The notes beneath the pieces are model-generated. The model ran no database searches and was not told the origin of the DNA. It was given only the letters and a program-made list of their open reading frames with translations. DNA of 64,000 nt from Butyricicoccus_A sp963588905. Its GTDB lineage: Bacteria > Bacillota > Clostridia > Oscillospirales > Butyricicoccaceae. The DNA is taken from assembly GCA_963588905.1 (NCBI GenBank), contig CAVAJF010000002.1, forward strand, positions 1-64,000. Direction: 5' to 3'. Shown piece after piece: positions 58,407 through 64,000 of this stretch. The first letter of the stretch is position 1. Each line of letters starts with the position of its first letter. The position numbers and the translations under genes were made by a program.

Positions 58407-60317
58407 ATGAAAGACGGTTTTATCAAAGTCGCGGCAGCCACGCCGGAAATCCATGTGGCTGACTGCGCATTCAATGCAGACAATATTTTGACTCTGTGCC
58501 GCGAGGCGAATGAGCAGGGCGTGCAGGTTGTTGGTTTTCCGGAGCTGTGTCTGACCGGCTATACCTGTTCCGACCTGTTTCTGCATGAGGTTCTGTTGGA
58601 GGGCGCGAAGCAGCAGCTGCTCCGCATCGCCAAGGAGACCAAGGACATGGACATGCTGATTTTGATTGGTATTCCGGTTCGTGTGCGTGGTTCGCTGTAC
58701 AACTGTGCGGCTGTTCTGCACAAGGGTGATATTCTGGGCATGGTGCCGAAGCGCAATATTCCGAACTATACCGAGTTCTATGAGCTGCGTCATTTCACGG
58801 AAGCGACCGAAGAGACCGCGGAGTATCTGACCTGGGGCGAGCAGGAATTTGCCCTCAGCCCGATGCAGGTGTTCCAGTGTACAGAGATGCCGGAATTTGC
58901 GGTCGGCGCAGAGATTTGCGAAGATCTGTGGGTATCCAATCCGCCGTCCAGCGCACTGGCTGCCGCAGGCGCAACGATTATCTATAACCTGTCCGCTTCG
59001 GATGAGATTATCGGCAAGGCGGCATATCGCCGCGACTTGGTGCGGATGCAGTCGGGACGCGGACAGTGCGGTTATGTGTACTGTGATGCCGGTCAGGGCG
59101 AGTCCTCGACGGATCTGGTCTTTGCCGCACACAATATTATTGCAGAGAACGGCTCGATTCTCGCACAATCCAAGCGATTTGCCACCGGTTTGACGATTTC
59201 GGAAATTGATGTCAAGCGCATGGATTACGAGCGCCGCCGTCAGAATACCTTCCACACGGAAGATGTGTTTGATTACGCAGAGATTCCGTTTGATATGCAG
59301 CTGAGAGAGACCAAACTGACCCGAACCATTGCGCAGACACCGTTTGTTCCGTCCAATAAGGAGGATCTGGCAGAGCGCTGTGAGGAAATTCTGACCTTGC
59401 AGGCAACCGGTTTGGCAACGCGTGTCCGCCATGCTCATGCAAAGACCGCGGTTGTCGGTTTGTCCGGCGGTCTGGATTCTGCGCTGGCACTGGTCGTCAC
59501 CGTCCATGCCTTTGATATGCTGGGACGCGACAGAAAGGATATTATCGCCGTGACGATGCCGTGCTTTGGCACGACCAGCCGCACCAAGAACAACGCGCTG
59601 ACGCTGGCGGCAGCATATGGCACCACCTGTAAGACCATTGAGATTGGCGCATCGGTCACCCAGCATTTTATTGACATTGGACATGATATGGAAGATCACT
59701 CGGTAACGTTTGAAAACGGTCAGGCGCGCGAGCGCACGCAGGTTCTGATGGATCTTGCCAATAAGACCGGCGGCATGGTTATCGGCACCGGTGATTTGTC
59801 CGAGCTGGCACTGGGCTGGGCAACCTATAACGGCGACCACATGTCGATGTACGGCGTCAATGGCTCGATTCCGAAGACCTTGGTTCGGTATTTGACCGCA
59901 TATGAAGCAGAGCGGGCGGGCGGTGAGACCGGCAGAGTGCTGCGCGATGTCCTCGCAACGCCGGTATCTCCGGAGTTGCTGCCGCCGAAGGACGGAGAGA
60001 TTTCGCAGAAGACAGAGGAGCTTGTCGGCCCGTATGAGCTGCACGATTTCTATCTGTATTATCTGCTGCGCTTTGGCATGGAGCCGAAGAAGATCTATCG
60101 TCTGGCAAAACATGCGTTTGCCGGTGTCTATGATGATGAGACCATCAAGAAGTGGCTGACGACGTTTGTTCGCCGGTTCTTTATCCAGCAGTTCAAGCGT
60201 TCCTGCCTGCCGGACGGCCCGAAGGTCGGCACGGTCACGCTGTCCCCGCGCGGCGACTGGAGAATGCCGTCGGACGCAGTCAGCGCCCTGTGGATGCAGC
60301 AGTGCGAGCAGCTGTAA
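58407..60317 (+). CDS. nadE: Glutamine-dependent NAD+ synthetase
   Basis: NadE makes NAD+ from deamido-NAD+, ATP and glutamine. The 636-residue protein has an N-terminal nitrilase/glutaminase domain (about residues 5-275) with the Glu in GFPELCLTGYTCSDLF, Lys in VPKRNIPNY and Cys in GAEICEDLWV as triad. The C-terminal synthetase domain has the P-loop VGLSGGLDSALAL (about 350-362) and GTGDLSELALGWATYNGDH. Ammonia passes between the domains. The ATG at 58407 follows GAGGTGG; 17 upstream codons are rejected. It is monocistronic with a strong terminator. Confidence 0.96.
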   Translation: MKDGFIKVAAATPEIHVADCAFNADNILTLCREANEQGVQVVGFPELCLTGYTCSDLFLHEVLLEGAKQQLLRIAKETKDMDMLILIGIPVRVRGSLYNCAAVLHKGDILGMVPKRNIPNYTEFYELRHFTEATEETAEYLTWGEQEFALSPMQVFQCTEMPEFAVGAEICEDLWVSNPPSSALAAAGATIIYNLSASDEIIGKAAYRRDLVRMQSGRGQCGYVYCDAGQGESSTDLVFAAHNIIAENGSILAQSKRFATGLTISEIDVKRMDYERRRQNTFHTEDVFDYAEIPFDMQLRETKLTRTIAQTPFVPSNKEDLAERCEEILTLQATGLATRVRHAHAKTAVVGLSGGLDSALALVVTVHAFDMLGRDRKDIIAVTMPCFGTTSRTKNNALTLAAAYGTTCKTIEIGASVTQHFIDIGHDMEDHSVTFENGQARERTQVLMDLANKTGGMVIGTGDLSELALGWATYNGDHMSMYGVNGSIPKTLVRYLTAYEAERAGGETGRVLRDVLATPVSPELLPPKDGEISQKTEELVGPYELHDFYLYYLLRFGMEPKKIYRLAKHAFAGVYDDETIKKWLTTFVRRFFIQQFKRSCLPDGPKVGTVTLSPRGDWRMPSDAVSALWMQQCEQL

Positions 60318-60331
60318 GAATAAGAAAGCAG

Positions 60332-60368
60332 GAGAGCAGTCCCGGTTTGGGCTGCTCTCTTTTTTTGT
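60332..60368 (+). terminator. nadE terminator
   Basis: GAGAGCAG plus CCC, loop GGTTT, GGG plus CTGCTCTC then TTTTTTT. Confidence 0.9.
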
Positions 60369-60532
60369 CTTAGCGGTTCTTTTCCCCTTCGTTAAAAATT
60401 TCATTTGAACACAAAGTGTATATTTTCTATAAATATTATAGCGTTGTAAAATGTGCGTGCAAAACGTGTGAAAAAAACTGGGTAAATTCTTGGTAAATTA
60501 TAAAAAGTGTTCAAAAAAAGTGCGTGAATTTC

Positions 60533-60560
60533 TTGACAAAGATTTCGGAATCGCTATAAT
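60533..60560 (+). promoter_or_regulatory. bcd-etfBA promoter
   Basis: TTGACA (60533-60538), 16 bases, TATAAT (60555-60560): consensus hexamers. Confidence 0.88.
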
Positions 60561-60701
60561 ATAAGCGTGTGCATGTGCGCATGTACATAGATTAACCCGC
60601 ATTCCTGAAGGTGCACCGTACTTTTAGCCGAAAGCCAGATCAGCAAAATGTGCGTTTGCAGATTTCACATGGAATTGATATTTTTTGGGAGGTTTACTGG
60701 T

Positions 60702-61847
60702 ATGGATTTTAGGCTTACAAAAGAGCAGGCACTGGTTCAGAAGATGTGCCGTGAGTTCGCAGTGAACGAAGTAGAGCCGATCGCTGCTGAGATCGACGCT
60801 GAAGAGCGTTATCCGTTTGAAACAGTAGAAAAGATGCGTAAGTACGGCCTGATGGGCATTCAGTTCCCGAAGGAGCTGGGCGGCTCCGGCGGCGACACCA
60901 TCTGCTACTCTATCGCAATCGAGGAAGCATCCCGCTTCTGCGGCACTACCGGCTGTATCATTTCTTCTCACGCAACGCTGGGCGCTTGGCCGATCTTCAA
61001 GTACGGCACCGCTGAGCAGAAGGAGAAGTGGCTGCGTCCGCTGATCGACGGTCACAAGACCGGTGCGTTCGGCCTGACCGAGCCGAATGCCGGCACTGAC
61101 TCTGCAGCACAGCAGACTGTTGCTGTAAAGCAGGAGGACGGCTCTTATGTCATCAATGGCTCCAAGGTATTTATCACCGGCGGCGGCATTGCTGACACCT
61201 ATGTAATTTTTGCTATGACCGATAAGGCTGCAAGAAATCATGGTATTTCTGCATTTATCGTTGATAAGGACGATCCGGGATTCTCCATCGGCAAGATCGA
61301 GCACAAGATGGGTATCCGCGGCTCCCAGACTGCTGAGCTGGTATTCGAGGACATGGTTCTTCCGGCAGACCGTCTGCTGGGCAGAGAAGGCCAGGGCTTC
61401 AAGATCGCTATGACCACCCTGGACGGCGGCCGTATCGGTATCGCTTCTCAGGCACTGGGCATCGCACAGGGCGCGCTGGATCAGGCTGTTGCTTACATGA
61501 AGGAGCGTGTACAGTTTGGTAAGACGCTGTCCAAGTTCCAGGGTCTGCAGTGGATGATCGCTGACATGGAGACACAGGTAGACGCAGCTCGTCTGCTGGT
61601 TCGCCGTGCTGCATTCAACAAGGACAATGGTCTGCCGTACAACAAGGAAGCTGCTATGGCTAAGCTGTTTGCTGCTGAGACTGCTATGGACGTTACCACC
61701 AAGGCTCTCCAGATCTTCGGCGGTTACGGTTACATCCGCGAGTACCCGATGGAGCGCATGATGCGTGATGCTAAGATCACTGAGATCTACGAGGGCACTT
61801 CTCAGGTACAGCGCATGGTAATCGCTAACAACGTACTCGGCAAGTAA
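60702..61847 (+). CDS. bcd: Butyryl-CoA dehydrogenase (acyl-CoA dehydrogenase)
   Basis: Bcd reduces crotonyl-CoA to butyryl-CoA. With EtfAB it couples this to ferredoxin reduction (electron bifurcation) in butyrate-forming anaerobes. The 381-residue flavoenzyme has FGLTEPNAGTDSAA (FAD/substrate loop, about residues 122-135), a VFITGGGIADTYVIFA strand, and the catalytic Glu364 in IYEGTSQVQRMVIAN. The ATG at 60702 follows GGGAGG. The codon bias is extreme towards major codons, so the gene is highly expressed. etfB and etfA follow at 20 and 19 bases, which supports the butyryl-CoA role over fatty acid degradation. Confidence 0.93.
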   Translation: MDFRLTKEQALVQKMCREFAVNEVEPIAAEIDAEERYPFETVEKMRKYGLMGIQFPKELGGSGGDTICYSIAIEEASRFCGTTGCIISSHATLGAWPIFKYGTAEQKEKWLRPLIDGHKTGAFGLTEPNAGTDSAAQQTVAVKQEDGSYVINGSKVFITGGGIADTYVIFAMTDKAARNHGISAFIVDKDDPGFSIGKIEHKMGIRGSQTAELVFEDMVLPADRLLGREGQGFKIAMTTLDGGRIGIASQALGIAQGALDQAVAYMKERVQFGKTLSKFQGLQWMIADMETQVDAARLLVRRAAFNKDNGLPYNKEAAMAKLFAAETAMDVTTKALQIFGGYGYIREYPMERMMRDAKITEIYEGTSQVQRMVIANNVLGK

Positions 61848-61867
61848 GATAGGGAGGACACTGAATC

Positions 61868-62668
61868 ATGAAAGTTATCGTATGCGTAAAGCAGGTTCCG
61901 GATACTTCTGGTAAGGTTGCAGTAAAGCCGGACGGAACGCTGGACCGTGCTTCTATGGCTGCTATTATTAACCCGGACGACAAGAACGCAATCGAAGCAG
62001 CACTGACCCTGAAGGATCAGACCGGCTGCAAGACCATCGTAGTAACCATGGGTCCTCCTCCGGCAGAAGGCATGCTGCGTGAGATCATGGCAATGGGCGT
62101 TGACGAAGCAGTACTGGTATCCGGCCGTGAGTTCGGCGGTTCCGATACATTCGCAACCTCTCAGATCCTGGCAGCAGCAATCAACAAGATCGGCGTAGAG
62201 GACGACGACATTGTACTGTGCGGCCGTCAGGCAATCGACGGTGATACCGCACAGGTAGGTCCGCAGATCGCAGAGAAGCTGGGTCTGCCGCAGATCACCT
62301 ACGCAGCAGACATCAAGGTAGAAGGCCGCGATGTAACTGTAAAGAGAATGCTGGAAGATGGCTACATGACCATCAAGACCCAGACTCCGTGCCTGATTAC
62401 CGCAATCAAGGAACTGAACACCCCGCGTTACATGAGCGTAGGCGGTATTTTCGAGACATACAGCAAGCCGATGTCCGTATTTGACTTCAACACTCTGAAG
62501 GATGATCCGCTGATCGAGCTGGACACCATCGGCCTGAAGGGTTCTCCGACGAACATCTTCGCATCCTTTACCCCACCGCAGAAGGGACAGGGCGAGATGC
62601 TCGAGGGCGCTGACCAGAAGACTGTTGACGTACTGGTTGACAAGCTGCTGGCAAAGCACATCATTTAA
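61868..62668 (+). CDS. etfB: Electron transfer flavoprotein subunit beta
   Basis: The 266-residue subunit starts MKVIVCVKQVPDTSGKV and has VDEAVLVSGREFGGSDTFATSQIL and the nucleotide-binding DIVLCGRQAIDGDTAQVGPQ region (about residues 119-137). In bifurcating Etf this subunit holds the FAD that takes electrons from NADH. It lies between bcd and etfA in a tight operon, with GGGAGG before the ATG. The group name Bcd-EtfAB is inferred from gene order and sequence type. Confidence 0.95.
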   Translation: MKVIVCVKQVPDTSGKVAVKPDGTLDRASMAAIINPDDKNAIEAALTLKDQTGCKTIVVTMGPPPAEGMLREIMAMGVDEAVLVSGREFGGSDTFATSQILAAAINKIGVEDDDIVLCGRQAIDGDTAQVGPQIAEKLGLPQITYAADIKVEGRDVTVKRMLEDGYMTIKTQTPCLITAIKELNTPRYMSVGGIFETYSKPMSVFDFNTLKDDPLIELDTIGLKGSPTNIFASFTPPQKGQGEMLEGADQKTVDVLVDKLLAKHII

Positions 62669-62687
62669 TTGAAAGGAGAAACAACAA

Positions 62688-63806
62688 ATGGCTGAGTTTA
62701 AGAATTCCGGAGAGAACATGAAGGATTTCAAGGGCGTTTGGGTATTCTGTGAGCAGCGTCAGGGCGAGCTGCAGAGCACCGTCCTTGAGCTGGTATCCGA
62801 AGGCCGTAAGCTGGCAGATGATCTGGGCGTAGAGCTGGCAGGTCTGCTGGTAGGCGATCAGGTAGAAGGCCTGGCAAAGGAAATTGGCGCATATGGCGCA
62901 GACAAGGTAATTCTGGTAGACGATCCGGCACTGAAGGATTACACCACTGATGCATATGCAGACGTTATCTGCAAGGCAGTCATGGACAAGAAGCCGGAGA
63001 TCGTACTGATTGGCGCAACCAACATTGGTCGTGACCTGGGCCCGCGCTGCGCAGCTAGACTGCACACCGGCCTGACTGCAGACTGCACCCATCTGGATGT
63101 AGATACTGCTAAGTACGCAGACTTCCTGAGAGAAGCATCTACCCTGAATGTAGATCAGATGGTAGAGACCGGTCGTATCAAGATGGACGACCGCAACCTG
63201 AAGATGACCCGTCCGGCATTCGGCGGTCACCTGATGGCAACCATCATTTGCCCGAGATTCCGTCCGCAGATGTCCACTGTACGTCCGGGCGTACTGAAGA
63301 AGGGCGAGTACGACGAAGCTAAGGCAAATGCAGTCGTAGTAGAGAAGTACAATGTAGAGCTGGATCCGATCAAGACGCAGGTAGTTGAGATCGTGAAGGA
63401 AGCAAAGCAGCTGGTAGACCTGATCGGTGCTGACGTTGTCGTATCTGTAGGCCGTGGTATCTCCAAGGACGTAGAGAAGGGCATCAAGCTGGCAGAAGAG
63501 CTGGCAGAAGTACTGGGCGGCGTAGTAGGCGGCTCCCGTGTAGCTATCGACTCTGGCTGGCTGACCGCTGACCATCAGGTAGGTCAGACTGGTAAGACCG
63601 TACATCCGAAGCTGTACATCGCACTGGGTATCTCCGGTGCTATCCAGCACAAGGCTGGTATGCAGGACTCCGAGAACATCATCGCAGTCAACAAGTCCGA
63701 GAGCGCACCGATTTTCGATGTAGCTGACTGGGGCATCTGCGGCGACCTGTTCAAGGTAGTACCGATGATGATCGAGACCATCAAGGCAGCACAGGCTGCA
63801 AAGTAA
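62688..63806 (+). CDS. etfA: Electron transfer flavoprotein subunit alpha
   Basis: The 372-residue alpha subunit has an N-terminal domain (about residues 10-200; KGVWVFCEQRQGELQ and GATNIGRDLGPRCAARL) and the C-terminal FAD domain (about 240-365). The latter shows VVSVGRGISKDVEKG, GGSRVAIDSGWL, VGQTGKTVHPKLYIALGISGAIQH and the FDVADWGICGDLFKVVP end. A ten-residue N-terminal extension (MAEFKNSGEN) precedes a second possible ATG; the first has AAAGGAG upstream. It is the last gene of the operon and is followed by a strong terminator. Confidence 0.95.
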   Translation: MAEFKNSGENMKDFKGVWVFCEQRQGELQSTVLELVSEGRKLADDLGVELAGLLVGDQVEGLAKEIGAYGADKVILVDDPALKDYTTDAYADVICKAVMDKKPEIVLIGATNIGRDLGPRCAARLHTGLTADCTHLDVDTAKYADFLREASTLNVDQMVETGRIKMDDRNLKMTRPAFGGHLMATIICPRFRPQMSTVRPGVLKKGEYDEAKANAVVVEKYNVELDPIKTQVVEIVKEAKQLVDLIGADVVVSVGRGISKDVEKGIKLAEELAEVLGGVVGGSRVAIDSGWLTADHQVGQTGKTVHPKLYIALGISGAIQHKAGMQDSENIIAVNKSESAPIFDVADWGICGDLFKVVPMMIETIKAAQAAK

Positions 63807-63895
63807 TCTGTTTATACAGAAACAGATATAGATATACGCAAAAACACAGGCAAAATCCTTTGCCGTCGGTTAAATTTTGTATTCAGACGAGAGAG

Positions 63896-63926
63896 TCCCT
63901 CCGGATTATTCCGGAGGGATTTTTTG
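63896..63926 (+). terminator. Terminator of bcd-etfBA
   Basis: TCCCTCCGGA, loop TTAT, TCCGGAGGGA then TTTTTT. The last 70 bases of the window after it show no feature. Confidence 0.93.
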
Positions 63927-64000
63927 TGCAAAAATTTCTGAATCCCAGCAAAATATTGTTATTCGGCTATAAATTAGCAAATGCTTTTGGGCAACTGTTT

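Larger units (their letters stand above)
60318..60701. other. 384-base gap between nadE and bcd
   Basis: No gene is visible. It holds the nadE terminator, two oppositely oriented TTTGAACAC motifs (60404-60412 and 60507-60515), the bcd promoter and a leader of about 135 bases. Confidence 0.65.

Noticed and set aside
58374..60404. Open frame of 676 codons antisense to nadE
   Set aside because: nadE has all catalytic motifs, an SD and a terminator on the plus strand; the antisense frame has neither SD nor motifs.
60369..60532. Rex operator upstream of bcd
   Set aside because: No TTGTTAA-N4-TTAACAA-like sequence is present; TTCGTTAAAAATTT is too degenerate.
62661..63650. Open frame of 329 codons antisense to etfA
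   Set aside because: Cys/Tyr/Gln-rich composition typical of antisense reading of a highly biased gene.
1..64000. tRNA or rRNA genes
   Set aside because: I looked for cloverleaf-like CCA-ended blocks and rRNA signatures in the intergenic regions and saw none; a tRNAscan or Infernal run would settle it.

Overview
The window reads as the replication-origin region of a low-GC-branch Gram-positive chromosome with a fairly GC-rich coding bias. The most likely source is an anaerobic, spore-lineage clostridium of the Oscillospirales/butyrate-producer type. This rests on the core order rpmH-rnpA-yidD-yidC-jag-mnmE / mnmG-rsmG-parA-parB to the right of dnaA, and dnaN-yaaA-recF-remB-gyrB-gyrA to the left. 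It also rests on a CIRCE operator, Gram-positive style strong Shine-Dalgarno sites, a SpoIID-like/peptidoglycan-binding protein, and a butyryl-CoA dehydrogenase-EtfBA operon. The genus is an inference only (Butyricicoccus/Agathobaculum-like would fit). No rRNA, tRNA, CRISPR array, transposase or complete prophage is visible.

Layout. About 0.3-3.9 kb (minus): a secreted Big2-domain protein with a degenerate polysaccharide-deacetylase domain, a GntR/FCD regulator, a GNAT acetyltransferase and a YwlG-like protein. 4.1-12 kb: glycogen branching enzyme, a tail-fibre-like coiled-coil protein, a processive GT2 glycosyltransferase, a PrsA-like foldase, and a divergent AraC regulator/Gfo-Idh-MocA oxidoreductase pair. 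12-22 kb: DEAD-box helicase, a two-component system, a DUF1836 protein, MgtE, a Sel1 protein and ClpB under a CIRCE element. 22-31 kb: mfd, iscS-iscU, a hotdog thioesterase, rsmI-trmN6 and rnhA. 31-40.8 kb: gyrA, a 64-codon gene, gyrB, remB, recF, yaaA, dnaN and dnaA, all transcribed leftward away from the origin. 41-52 kb: rpmH to serS, all rightward. 52.3-56.1 kb (minus): a DUF2798 membrane protein behind an attenuator-like leader, the SpoIID/peptidoglycan-binding pair, a lipoprotein and a UPF0303 protein. 56.4-64 kb (plus): a membrane-anchored active polysaccharide deacetylase, nadE, and bcd-etfB-etfA.

Origin. The dnaN-dnaA gap holds at least five DnaA-box-like 9-mers, an AT-rich stretch and a TAG-TAA-TAG-TAG-TAG run resembling a DnaA-trio. 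Further DnaA-box clusters lie in the dnaA-rpmH, mnmE-mnmG and recF-remB gaps. Three perfect parS sites sit directly upstream of parAB, and a 15/16 match lies inside a coding region 5 kb away.

The most unusual thing I see is a family of intergenic repeats at five loci (about 12.0, 22.0, 28.6, 30.7 and 58.1 kb), 12 complete units in all. Each unit is a pyrimidine/purine hairpin, a second hairpin, and then a third purine segment that is the exact mirror image of the purine strand of the first hairpin. Three different sequence classes keep this mirror relation. That covariation is what an intrastrand purine-purine-pyrimidine triplex would produce.
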